Origin: JAYPHU01 sp964611435
GTDB taxonomy: Bacteria; Pseudomonadota; Alphaproteobacteria; Rhodospirillales; UBA2165
Assembly (NCBI GenBank): GCA_964611435.1
Contig: CAZSXT010000005.1
Coordinates: 1-64,000 of the forward strand
Direction of reading: 5' to 3'
DNA: 64,000 nt
The notes under the pieces were generated by a model. The model ran no database searches, was not told where the DNA came from, and saw only the letters and a list, made by a program, of their open reading frames with translations. The position numbers were made by a program, and so were the translations under genes. This document shows, in pieces, positions 43,237-52,060 of this stretch (position 1 is the first letter of the stretch; each line of letters starts with the position of its first letter).

Positions 43237-44139
43237 ATGTCGGAACAGATCGGCGTGATCGGATTGGGCGCCATGGGTGCGATTTTTGCCCGCCATCTTA
43301 TGGCCGGCGGGTATGGTGTTGTTGGCTATGACGCCAATCCGGACCAGATGGCGTCATTGCAGAATATGGGCATGACGGCGGCGACATCACCGAAGGACGT
43401 GTCGGATCAGGCGGAAATTATTATCTCGTCCTTGCCGAGCGCGGCCGCCGTGGACGCAGTCATCTCGGGTCAGGACGGCATCCTTCAATCCAAAGCGTTG
43501 GCCAATGTCCTTGTTGAGACCAGTACGCTCAAGATCAGCGACAAGATCGGGTTCCATGAGGCCATGGCCGCCGGCGGGAAAAGTTTCCTGGATACGCCCA
43601 TCAGCGGCACCCCGCCGATGGTCGAAAACAAAACCTCGTCTCTCTATGTAAGCGGCGACAAGGCGGCCTACGAACGCTGTGTCCACGTTCTGGAAGCCTT
43701 TACCGGCGCCAACGATTACGTCGGCGAGGTGGGTAACGGAATGAAGATGAAAATCCTCGCCAACTATCTTGTCGCCGTCCATACGGTCGCCGCGGCCGAA
43801 TGCATGGTGTTCGGCATGAAAGCCGGGCTTGATCCGAAGATGATTCACCAAGTCCTGCCTAAGGGCGCGGGCGGTTCAACCATGCTTCAAGTGCGAGGGG
43901 AGTATATGGCGAACTCCGACTACCGGTATGAGGACGGCACCATATTCAATGTCATCCGCAAAGACCTGTCGATTATCTCTGAATACGCGGCGGAGCTGAA
44001 TGCGCCGATCCACCAACTTGCGGCGGCGCGTCAGACGTTTAATTCCGCCGTGGCGCTGGGACTGGATCAGTTGGAACTGGCCGCCGTTTGCCGGGCGGTG
44101 GAAACAGCCGCTGGTGTTGAGCGAGATATGGTCGAGTAG
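43237..44139 (+). CDS. NAD(P)-dependent 3-hydroxyisobutyrate-dehydrogenase-like oxidoreductase
   Basis: A 300-residue beta-hydroxyacid dehydrogenase. The N-terminal cofactor motif is GVIGLGAMGAIFARHLMAGGY (residues 6-25, shown in part), substrate-binding DTPISGTPPMVENKT (about residues 121-135), and the catalytic Lys region GNGMKMKILANYLVAVHTVAAAE (Lys near 171). It starts with an AGAGGAG site 100 bases after the BKACE gene on the same strand. Such enzymes oxidise beta-hydroxy acids to the beta-keto acids that BKACEs cleave, so the pair forms a logical two-step route; the substrate is not known. Confidence 0.9.
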   Translation: MSEQIGVIGLGAMGAIFARHLMAGGYGVVGYDANPDQMASLQNMGMTAATSPKDVSDQAEIIISSLPSAAAVDAVISGQDGILQSKALANVLVETSTLKISDKIGFHEAMAAGGKSFLDTPISGTPPMVENKTSSLYVSGDKAAYERCVHVLEAFTGANDYVGEVGNGMKMKILANYLVAVHTVAAAECMVFGMKAGLDPKMIHQVLPKGAGGSTMLQVRGEYMANSDYRYEDGTIFNVIRKDLSIISEYAAELNAPIHQLAAARQTFNSAVALGLDQLELAAVCRAVETAAGVERDMVE

Positions 44140-44140
44140 C

Positions 44141-46015
44141 CTAGAGCGATTCTGGTTCACCTAACGGCAGCGTAAACCAGAAGGTGGAGCCTTTATCCTT
44201 GTTCGGCGTGTAGCCTATTTTTCCGTCGTGCATTTCGACGATTCTTTTGGAAATACTAAGCCCCAGTCCGGTACCGTATTTGGTCTTTGAATCGGCATTG
44301 TCGGCTTGGGTAAATTTCTCAAACAGTTTGTCCTGGAAATGACGAGGCACACCGTCGCCGCGATCACGGACAGATACCGTGACGCCACCGTTTTATTTGG
44401 CGGCTGAAATTTCAATATCCGCCCCTGGTGGCGAGAACTTGGCCGCGTTGGACAAAAGGTTTGTCATAACCTGGTTGAGCCGCGACGGATCAGCATCGAC
44501 GATCACCCCCTTGTCCCATTTAGCCATCTTATAGGTGCAGTTGTACTGGTCCGCAAAGGCGCTATTGAGTTGGACAGAATCTTCTAAAATTGTGTCCAAA
44601 TTGACAGGTTCCCGGTTGATCACGAACTCGCCGGATTCGATTTTGCTCATGTCGAGAAAATCATTCACCAAACCTGCCAACCGCTCACAATTTCTATACG
44701 CGATCTCCAACATGTCCTTGGACGCCTCTGGCATTTCGCCAGCCACGCCCTGTAGGATCAGGCCTAACGCTCCCCGGATTGACGTCAGGGGCGTACGCAA
44801 TTCGTGGCTCGCCAGGGTTATAAATTCATCCTTGAGCCGCTCCACGTTTTTGCGATGAGAGATGTCCATCTGGATGGACATATGGCTGCCATCATCGAAC
44901 CGTTGTTTGAGAACCCGGATCCATCGCCCGTCTTCCCGTTCGATATCATACTCAGTGATTCCATTCTCAAAGTCCGAGAGACGCGCCTGAAGCCAATCGT
45001 CCCAATCTTCTTTGGGCACTTTGATGACTCCGGCTTCCAGCAGGCGGCGAAGTTGATCCTCGTACGCGAGGCCCGGCACCAGTTGTTCCTCGCCTTCGAC
45101 CTGCATCGCTTTGAAGGCTGGATTGCAATAGACGAAAGTGTTCTCCGGGCTCCACATAACCACGCCGGCGTCCAACTGCTCTAACGTCTTAAAGAATTGC
45201 TGCTGGATGGCGCGGGCCTGTTGTTCGGCCACTTCCTTTTCCAGAATGTCGCGGGACACTTCCCGGTTGACACCGCGGTACCCTTTGAACTTACCAAGCT
45301 CATCAAGAATCGGTATGGCGCTGGTGCGGATTCGGAACACATCTCCCGTCGGGCGAATGCGGGTGTACTCGAAGTCCCGGAAGGGTTGATGGGTTTCCAC
45401 TAATTCCCTGTAGGCCTGCCAATGAGGCGCGTCCTGATCTTCCGGGTCTAATTCCCAACGGGTCTTGCCGATCATGTCAGCGATATCAAACCTGTTGTCG
45501 CTTTTGGGCGATTCGGAAACAAAAACAAAACGGTGCTCGGCATCCGTTTCCCAATACCTCTCCGCTGCTGCCTGGAGGAAGTGCCGTAGCCGAAGTTCAC
45601 TTTCTTGAAGAGCCCTCTCTGCATCCTTTGCGGCAGTGATATCTTGGATTTGCGCAATCACATAGCGTACGTTCCCATCGTCATCCCGGACGACCGACCG
45701 ATCCAATAGGCCCCAAATCAGGACACCGTCTTTTCTGAGATAGCGCTTTTCGACCTGCCGGCTTGTGCCGTCCCCCGAGATGGCCTTATCTCGCGCGGCT
45801 GCCGTTGTCGCACGGTCTTCGGGGTGGGTGACGTCGTTGACCGTCAGGTCCAACACCTCCTCGGTCTGGTATCCCAAAAAATCGGCAAACGCCCGATTAA
45901 CCATCAGGAACCGGCCATTCGGCGCCGTGACCGTCATGCAGAACGTCGAGTCCTCGAAGATTTGTCGGAAGACGTCACTGTCCGGATCAAATGCCTGGTG
46001 CACGGGCACGGTCAT
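44141..46015 (-). pseudogene. PAS-domain sensor histidine kinase interrupted by in-frame TAA
   Basis: Reads as 624 codons with a TAA at 44393-44395 (codon 541). Before it are three PAS domains (about residues 15-130, 135-260, 275-390) and HisKA with phosphoacceptor in FITLASHELRTPLTSIRGAL, then the N box NLLSNAAKFSPPG. The TAA follows IEISAAK; the same frame continues NGGVTVSVRDRGDGVPRHFQDKLFEKF and then YGTGLGLSISKRIVEMHDGKIGY, the G1 and G2 boxes. So the stop splits the ATPase domain and the short product could not bind ATP properly. Start chosen at the ATG 46015; a TTG at 46045 is possible. No response regulator is adjacent. Confidence 0.78.
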
Positions 46016-46045
46016 GTGGCTTCTATCGTCCACGAATTTTCCCAA

Positions 46046-46484
46046 CGAAATTTAGGAAAAGAAAATCACCTCTGGAAATGGTCATTTTGACCTTGGTTTT
46101 CAACTGTGCATGAGAATACATCGTCGGATCAAAAATTAATAACTATTGTCAATTTCATGGCGTTGCCGCAGTAAAGCACTGGGAGAATAAGGCTCCAAGA
46201 CGAAAAAAAGAAAAAGCGGCCTAATGACGGGCGCCGGATTTTGATCTGCCCGCGAGAGTAAGTTGTCCTGTGATATATCAAAAATCATTATTAATTTCAA
46301 TTTGTTGCAAGGGATAAGTAGCTCCCATAGTTGAATATAGAGTGGGATTCCCCATATGCTGGTTAGGTCCTGGTGATTTCAGGTCTCAACCGGTGTTAAC
46401 CGTTTCACAGAAATTCGGCTGCTCCAGAAGCTTACAAATGAACGCTGCTTCGCGTCGATGACGCGTTCCGGCGGAGGAGACAGC
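46046..46484. other. Intergenic region with a 3'-end relic of an EamA gene
   Basis: No gene is seen in these 439 bases. Bases 46221-46252 match 46753-46784, the last codons of the EamA gene downstream, at 29 of 32 positions, and read on the minus strand GRSKSGARH then stop, against GRSKSGAGH in the intact gene. This looks like the remnant of a duplicated or deleted transporter copy. The rest is AT-rich and may hold the promoter of the kinase gene (minus strand) and of the small protein at 46485. A hairpin CGCGTC-GAT-GACGCG occurs at 46451-46465. Confidence 0.5.
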
Positions 46485-46625
46485 ATGATTGCAACTGCGA
46501 TGTTAGTGATCGGGCCTGCCGTGATCGGCGTGGGCTTGATCGTTCTTCTCTTTGGCATTTTCCGAAAATCCGACCGCAACAAGGACCTAGAGAAGATCAA
46601 CCGCATCAGGGCGGGTAAGGCTTAA
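46485..46625 (+). CDS. Small single-pass membrane protein (46 residues)
   Basis: A 46-codon frame starting at an ATG with a strong GGAGGAGA site six bases upstream. Residues 2-25 form one hydrophobic helix (MIATAMLVIGPAVIGVGLIV continues to LLFGIF), followed by a charged tail FRKSDRNKDLEKINRIRAGKA-like. The strong ribosome site, the clean membrane helix and the basic cytoplasmic tail support a real gene, though I do not recognise a family. It stands alone between a sensor kinase and an EamA transporter. Confidence 0.55.
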   Translation: MIATAMLVIGPAVIGVGLIVLLFGIFRKSDRNKDLEKINRIRAGKA

Positions 46626-46709
46626 CTTTTACCGGATCGGATGCGGAGACGCCCAGCCAGCCCTGTTGATGCGACTTGGCTCCTAGTCACCGGCAAAACT
46701 GACTGCCGC

Positions 46710-46741
46710 GCAATGGATGACAATAAAGAGGCCGGACCCTA
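46710..46741 (+). repeat. 32-base dispersed intergenic repeat, copy 2
   Basis: Matches 28057-28088 at 30 of 32 bases, including the identical GCAATGGATGACAATAAAG. Here it is followed by GGACCCTAGGGTCC, a 14-base palindrome (46734-46747), and lies just outside the 3' end of a minus-strand EamA gene with no plus-strand gene downstream. Because no gene follows, it is less easily explained as a promoter here and may be a leftover of a rearrangement, like the EamA relic nearby. Confidence 0.45.
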
Positions 46742-46752
46742 GGGTCCTGACA

Positions 46753-47631
46753 CTAATGACCGGCGCCTGATTTTGATCTGCCCACATAAACCAGCGCGCC
46801 GACGACGATGGCGACTCCTGCAAGTTGTAACGGCGCCAGCGTCTGGTCTAGGAAGACAAACGCCGCGCCGGTCACGACCAACGGCTCAAGGTTCGAGAAA
46901 AAGGTCGTGGGACCCGCACCGGCGAACGAGATGGCGTAGAAAAAACTGATCATCGCGACCGCATACAACAGATTGGTGAGACCAAAGCCGGTCCAGCCCG
47001 ACGGCGTAGTGGGTAGGGAGAACTCTCCCCGGATCAACGCAAGGACCGCCATGATGACAATAGCCGTTGACGCTATATAAAGCGTCGCGCGGCGAGGGTC
47101 TTGCCCACCCATGATCTGGTTGCTGACAGCCGAGACCGTGGCCAATCCAACCGCCGCGACAGCGGCCAGGATCATCCCGACGCCATCCAATTCATCAAAC
47201 TCGACGCCGAGCGCCAGAGCCAATCCTACGAACGCCACCAGTGCGCCGATGATCGCGGTCATGCCGATCCGGCTCCATCCCATCGCCGCCAAGATGAACG
47301 CGGTCAGAATAGGAAACAAATAAAAGATCAAAATGGCGATCGGCACCGGCAGGCGTTCAATGGCTGTCAGTAGAGCCAGTGTGTAGACGATCGTGACCAC
47401 GCCCAGGAAGATCGACGCACGGGCATGTTGTTTTTCGAGGGTCAGGCGTTGCCCGGTGATCAGCAAGATTGCCAACAGGACAATCGCCGGCAGAAAAAAA
47501 CGGGTCATGGTCAACGTGAACGGGGTCGTGCCGCCTTCATACGCCAGGCGAGCGAAGGTGTTGGCGAGGGCGAAGCAAACCGCACTGCCCAGCGCCAAAG
47601 CGATACCAAGATTTGTTTTTGAACCGTCCAC
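46753..47631 (-). CDS. EamA/DMT-superfamily transporter
   Basis: A 292-residue ten-helix DMT permease. Shows FALANTFARLAYEGGTTPFTLTMTRFFLPAIVLL in the first half, RLPVPIAILIFYLFPILTAFILA at helices 3-4, and in the second half YAISFAGAGPTTFFSNLEPLVVTGAAFVFLDQTL, all standard EamA segments. It ends GRSKSGAGH; a degenerate copy of these last codons lies 530 bases away at 46221-46252. A fourth intact EamA gene in the window; substrate not known. Confidence 0.87.
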   Translation of the reverse strand: MDGSKTNLGIALALGSAVCFALANTFARLAYEGGTTPFTLTMTRFFLPAIVLLAILLITGQRLTLEKQHARASIFLGVVTIVYTLALLTAIERLPVPIAILIFYLFPILTAFILAAMGWSRIGMTAIIGALVAFVGLALALGVEFDELDGVGMILAAVAAVGLATVSAVSNQIMGGQDPRRATLYIASTAIVIMAVLALIRGEFSLPTTPSGWTGFGLTNLLYAVAMISFFYAISFAGAGPTTFFSNLEPLVVTGAAFVFLDQTLAPLQLAGVAIVVGALVYVGRSKSGAGH

Positions 47632-48101
47632 GCCGTCTCCTGCGGTTATTCTTTGGCCCAGCCGCCTGGCTGTCTAGGTGCCCCCGAGTAGTTATGTCAG
47701 CCCAACCAGCCGCAAATCAAACCGGAGAAATCCACCGATACAAGCGGTATCGTTAAATCGTTCATCGGCTCATATTCCAGCAGGAAGATCTCTACAAACA
47801 ATTACACACATGCCGAACCAGAAAAAACATCTTTAAATTAAGAACATAATTAGAACATACATACGAGTCTTCCCTAGTAATTTGTGGGTTACGCGCAAGG
47901 TATGTGATAATTATTACCTGCTTTTTTTCCCAGAATTCTCTATAATTTCCGAGTCGTCTGATAGGTTTTAATTGCCGGGTAAGGAGACGGTTTCAGAAAA
48001 GTCGGTAACCGGCGTGAAACGTTACCCTCCAAGACCAAGAAAAAAAGTTGCTCTAGTGTGCTCTTACGGGAATTTTTATTGGCAAAGGCCGGAGTTGTCT
48101 G
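47632..48101. other. Intergenic region upstream of the FecR-domain gene
   Basis: No convincing gene is seen in these 470 bases, which are distinctly more AT-rich than the surroundings. A TATAAT sequence at 47941-47946 could be a -10 element for the FecR-domain gene, with a long leader of about 150 bases; no good -35 box is evident. An imperfect inverted repeat AGGTA...TACCT lies at 47899-47920. An antisense frame 47940-48329 overlaps the FecR gene and is not supported. Confidence 0.4.
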
Positions 48102-50162
48102 TTGGACACTCACGATCCTAGGAATGCCAATCAGGTCGTCGTAGAAGCGACCGAGGCTGGCGCCATTCAGATCCCTGGCAGCACCTGGCTGCAGCAGGCT
48201 TATTTCGTGCGCCAAGGCCCCGACCTCATGCTGGTCGGCGAGGACGGCCAGAAAGTTCTCATCGTCGATTATTTCCGCCTGGAAAACCCGCCGGAATTGG
48301 TGGCGGGTAATGGGGCGGTGTTCACGCACGATTGGGTGGTTAAGCTGGCGAGTTACACATCGCCGGCGGAGTTCGCCCAGGCTGGACAGCCTGGTGCCGC
48401 CGAACCGATCGGCCGCATTGAGACAATCAAGGGGGTTGTAGAGGTCACCCGATCAGATGGCACCCAGGTCACCGTGCAGAAGGGGGACCCGGTCTATCAG
48501 GGCGACAAAATTGATACCGGCGATGGGGCCGCCATCGGGCTGGTGCTGGCTGACGAGAGTGTTTTCTCTCTCGATGCCAATGGCTCAATTGTTTTGGATT
48601 AAATGGTTTATGACCCAGGGGCGCAAACCGGCTCGTTGGGTGTGTCTCTTGTCACCGGTGTCATGTCGTTCGTCTCGGGTGAGATTGCCAAGGTGGATCC
48701 GGACGCGATGGTGCTTAAAACGCCGCTGGCCACCATCGGTATCCGCGGCACCGCCGGCAGCATCGACAACACGCAAACTCTTACGGTCGTTCTGACCCGG
48801 GAGGGAGACGGCACGGTCGGTGAAATCACGGTGACCACCCAGGGCGGCGTGCAAGTCCTGAATTCACCCTTCCAAGGCACCCAGGTGACCGACGCCAACG
48901 CGCCGCCGACCCAGACTTTCACTATGACTCCGGAGCAGTTCCAACAACAGTTTGGCCAATCGGTCCAGGCGATGAACGATACGCTGACGGAGACCGGCCA
49001 GCAGACTCTGCCGCCCCCGACTGCTGACGATGGCAATCAGCAGGATGGTGAGGCCGGCGATATCGCACCGGAAAGCGCTGATGATCAAGGACCGGGCGAT
49101 GGGCCGCCGGCGGAATTCCGGCCGGAGCAGTTCCAGGAATTTTTTGACGCACAGCTGGAAATTCCCGACAGAGAGCTAGACCGGCTCGACCGATTGCTGG
49201 ACGAATTTCTCAGAGACCCATTCCGGGAAGCCGAGTTGGGCCGCGATTTCTTCGGACCCGAATTTGATTTTCTGCCACCTCTGCTGAACGAAATCCAGCA
49301 ACTTGCACTGGAAGATGTGAATCCAATCATCGCCGAAATATTGGATATTGCCAGCAGCGCCTCCTCAATTGCCGCAGCTGCAGAGACAGATGCTGCCACC
49401 AAGAAAGCCGCCATTGATGCGAGCCTCGTCGCACAGGCGACGGCATCGTCTGTCGGCTTGACCGAGAATGAAGCCATCGCCTTAAGTCAGGTTGTCACGG
49501 CGCCGCTTGAAGCCCTGGGGGTGGCCAGCGCCGTTGCCCAAACCGCACAGAGTCTCATGACGGTTGGTCTCGCGCTCTTCCAGATGGATGCCAGCGGTCA
49601 GGACCCGGATGAGGAATTGCTGCTGACCCTGCTTCAGGCTGCTAACGATTCCCTCTCCGCCGCCACCAATGTGAAGGATGTTGTCGACGCGGCAATTTCG
49701 GCGGTCTCAAACATCGTAACGTCTTCACTGGCCGCCGCCGCCGCCGCGCCGGCTGGCTCTAAGGCAAGCGCTGCCGAAGCGAATGCTGCCTCAAATTACG
49801 CGACCCAAATCAGCAATGCGCTGGTGGCGAAAGGCAAGGACGCAAACCTGCACAACAGTCTTGATACACTGGTCGACAGCGTTAAAACCCAAATCAATTC
49901 CGGCGTCAGCCAGGCGGCGGTCAAGAACGTTACCGAAGAGTTCAAGTCCGCATTGGATTTTGCGGCCCAGGTCGCGGACGCTGCGGACAATTCGGCCGCC
50001 AGTGCGAAAAATACGGTTAATGCCTCGACGGCTGCTGATATTCGGTCCCATGCTCAGCAGGCATTGTCTTTTGCAAGCAGCGCGAAGACGCTGCGAGAGC
50101 AGCTTGATACGGCACTGCCGGCAGAACAATTCAGTGCCTATGACATTCCAGACCTTACCTGA
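48102..50162 (+). pseudogene. FecR-domain secreted/adhesin-type protein, interrupted by TAA and cut off by an IS
   Basis: A 686-codon frame from a TTG (GGAG upstream) with a TAA at 48600-48602 (codon 167). It falls inside a FecR domain: before it GVVEVTRSDGTQVTVQKGD and FSLDANGSIVLD, after it MVYDPGAQTGSLGVSLVTGV, MSFVSGEIAKVDPDAM and KTPLATIGIRGT. Similar proteins have Lys or Glu at the stop (AAA or GAA to TAA). A Gln/Pro-rich linker and a long Ala-rich helical part follow (about 380-680). The final TGA (50160-50162) belongs to the inverted repeat of the IS481-like element, so the native C-terminus is missing. FecR-domain proteins of this type often carry C-terminal repeats and a type I secretion signal; ABC and HlyD genes follow the IS, fitting a lost secreted adhesin. 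Confidence 0.68.
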
Positions 50163-51135
50163 CGTTTTCTTTATCTTTGAAGAAAACATCTCAGGAGGTT
50201 GTTATGAATCGTCAAGCGGAACGAGATATTCGCCGTAAGTTGAAAGTTCTAAATTTCGGGCGAGAGTGCCGGAACATTGCATTTGCCTGTCGAAAATTCG
50301 GTATTTCACGAGAAACCTATTATCAGTGGAAACGAGCCTACGAGACCAAGGGTGAAGCTGGCCTAGTAAACAGCAAGCCATGTCCAGAGAACCCTAAATT
50401 ACGCACGTCGCCGGACGTAGAAGAAAAAATCATCCATCTTCGGAAGACCTACCATTTCGGCCCGGTCCGAATTTCGTGGTATTTGCATCGCTATCACGGC
50501 ATTCAAATTTCCAGCCATGGCGTCTATCAAGTCCTCAAACGTAATGGCATGAACCGATTGCCGGAAAAATGTCGGAAACGATCAATTCCTAACTTTCAGC
50601 GGTACGAAAAGAAAGTCCCAGGGCACCATATCCAAATAGACGTGAAATTCTTGATCTTTAGCGGGCCTGGCGGCGAAAAAATAAAACGTTTCCAGTATAC
50701 TGCCATCGACGATGCCACTCGCATCAGAGCCTTGAAAACATATCCCAGGCACACCCAGAAAAATGCCATCGATTTTGTAAACTACGTCATCGAAAAGTTC
50801 CCATTCCGCATTCACACGGTTCGCACCGACAACGGCCATGAGTTCCAGGCCAAATTCCATTGGCACCTGAACGACCTTGGAATCAATCACGTCTATATCA
50901 AGCCTGGAACACCAAGGTTGAATGGAAAAGTCGAGCGGTCACATCTGACTGATCAACAGGAATTCTACCAGCTCATCGACTACAAGGGCGATGTCGATCT
51001 GGCGCAGAAGTTGGCTGAATGGGAAGCTTTCTACAACTTCATGCGGCCTCATGCTGCGCTGGGCGGTGAGACGCCTTATGAAAGGCTTCGGCAAAAGCTC
51101 ACAGCATGATAAAATGCTATTTCAAAACGTCAGGT
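50157..51135 (+). mobile_element. IS481-like insertion sequence
   Basis: A 979-base element bounded by perfect 12-bp inverted repeats, ACCTGACGTTTT at 50157-50168 and its complement at 51124-51135, enclosing one transposase gene. No direct target duplication is seen: the left flank ends ...GACCTT and the right begins GTAGTT. The left end supplies the stop codon of the FecR gene, the right end supplies the last residues and stop of the opposite-strand gene at 51122-51721. Two different truncated genes and no target duplication suggest an IS-mediated deletion. Whether the element still moves is unknown, but its ends and gene are intact. Confidence 0.82.
50204..51109 (+). CDS. IS481-family transposase (DDE)
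   Basis: A 301-residue transposase, start ATG at 50204 behind AGGAGGT (the frame upstream to 50177 is ignored). N-terminal HTH with CRKFGISRETYYQWKRAYE, then FGPVRISWYLHRYHG, and an rve integrase core. The DDE residues lie in HHIQIDVKFL (Asp), VRTDNGHEF (Asp) and PGTPRLNGKVERSHLTDQQEF (Glu). The C-terminus FMRPHAALGGETPYERLRQKL is characteristic of the family. Full length and uninterrupted. Codon use is AT-richer than the neighbours, consistent with recent arrival. Confidence 0.92.
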   Translation: MNRQAERDIRRKLKVLNFGRECRNIAFACRKFGISRETYYQWKRAYETKGEAGLVNSKPCPENPKLRTSPDVEEKIIHLRKTYHFGPVRISWYLHRYHGIQISSHGVYQVLKRNGMNRLPEKCRKRSIPNFQRYEKKVPGHHIQIDVKFLIFSGPGGEKIKRFQYTAIDDATRIRALKTYPRHTQKNAIDFVNYVIEKFPFRIHTVRTDNGHEFQAKFHWHLNDLGINHVYIKPGTPRLNGKVERSHLTDQQEFYQLIDYKGDVDLAQKLAEWEAFYNFMRPHAALGGETPYERLRQKLTA

Positions 51136-51721
51136 GTAGTTCGGGTCCACACACTTTAGTTACTTTCTCTATCGTGTATTCGGCATCAATTAGCCCATCT
51201 TCTTGCGCGCCATCACGCTCTTTCTGGAGCTGTTTGAGTTTGTCCATGGCTCGATACAATCCTTGTTCGATCGATTTCTGATAGCGAATGAACTTGCCAA
51301 TTACATCTTTGTCGACCGACTCGTTTCTAAATGCAGTTCCAAGCGCCAACACTAAATCGCTCTCATAAGTTAGATCGTTAAAGTAATATCGGTCTTCCAT
51401 TCGAGCGTATAATCCCGTTTCCACCAGTCGAGAGCGTTTGAGTCGCCAAAATGCCGATGCAATCTCTTCGGCGATTCGCTCTTCCAGCACACCAACAGGC
51501 TTAAGTTCTCCAAAAACCCGCTGACACAATGTTTCGAACTCCTCCTCACTCTCCCCTGGGAGTAGGAGTAACTCTGCTTGAAGACCGTGCTTAATAGCAT
51601 TCGCGCGCGATACTTGTTTGCCAGCGTCTGTTCTTGGGCCTGTACTCTTTTGAGCGTTTGCCCTATTCGCTGCCAATTGGTTTTTGGGTCGACATTTCAC
51701 GTCTTCCACAATATGTTCCAC
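51122..51721 (-). CDS. Hypothetical protein with N-RAN-xx-STGPRTxxGK motif, 3' end replaced by the IS
   Basis: A 199-residue protein. Its N-terminus, RANAQKSTGPRTDAGKQVSR followed by NAIKHGLQAE, is a motif that recurs in uncharacterised proteins spread among bacterial genomes, often near mobile elements. The remainder is helical and charged (KSIEQGLYRAMDKLKQLQKERDG). The last residues HLTF and the stop come from the IS right inverted repeat, so a few native C-terminal residues have been replaced. Function unknown. Codon use is AT-richer than in neighbouring genes. Confidence 0.6.
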   Translation of the reverse strand: MEHIVEDVKCRPKNQLAANRANAQKSTGPRTDAGKQVSRANAIKHGLQAELLLLPGESEEEFETLCQRVFGELKPVGVLEERIAEEIASAFWRLKRSRLVETGLYARMEDRYYFNDLTYESDLVLALGTAFRNESVDKDVIGKFIRYQKSIEQGLYRAMDKLKQLQKERDGAQEDGLIDAEYTIEKVTKVCGPELHLTF

Positions 51722-52060
51722 TATATTTGATACTTAGCCTAGATGTTGTCAGGCGCAAGGCCGGCAAATATGAAATCGTATTGATTGTAGTTTATATTTT
51801 AATTCTATTTAATAGGATCCAATGCTGAGTTCTTAACCATAGAATTACGAAACGAACCCAATTCCGGATAACCTATTGAATTCGTATGTAAAAGAATTCA
51901 GTAATGGCTTGTCAGACAATTCCAGACATCTCATTCTCGTTTTTGCTCTCTATCCACTACTATTGGCAATGCTCGAACTTCCTAAAAATTAAGAGTTTTT
52001 GAGAGGGATTCCGCCTGTGCTATACTCCCCAACGATTTTCAGCACCGGTAGGCCAACGGT
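51722..52060. other. AT-rich intergenic stretch
   Basis: I see no gene here. The 339 bases are far more AT-rich than the flanking secretion genes, with runs such as TTTATATTTTAATTC and several AATTC sequences. They separate the accessory hypothetical gene from the secretion ABC gene and may be imported DNA; the promoter for the ABC/HlyD genes should lie in its last 100 bases, but no consensus is clear. Confidence 0.4.

Noticed and set aside
47940..48329. Minus-strand frame of 129 codons upstream of and over the FecR gene start
   Set aside because: No family similarity and it overlaps the supported plus-strand gene.
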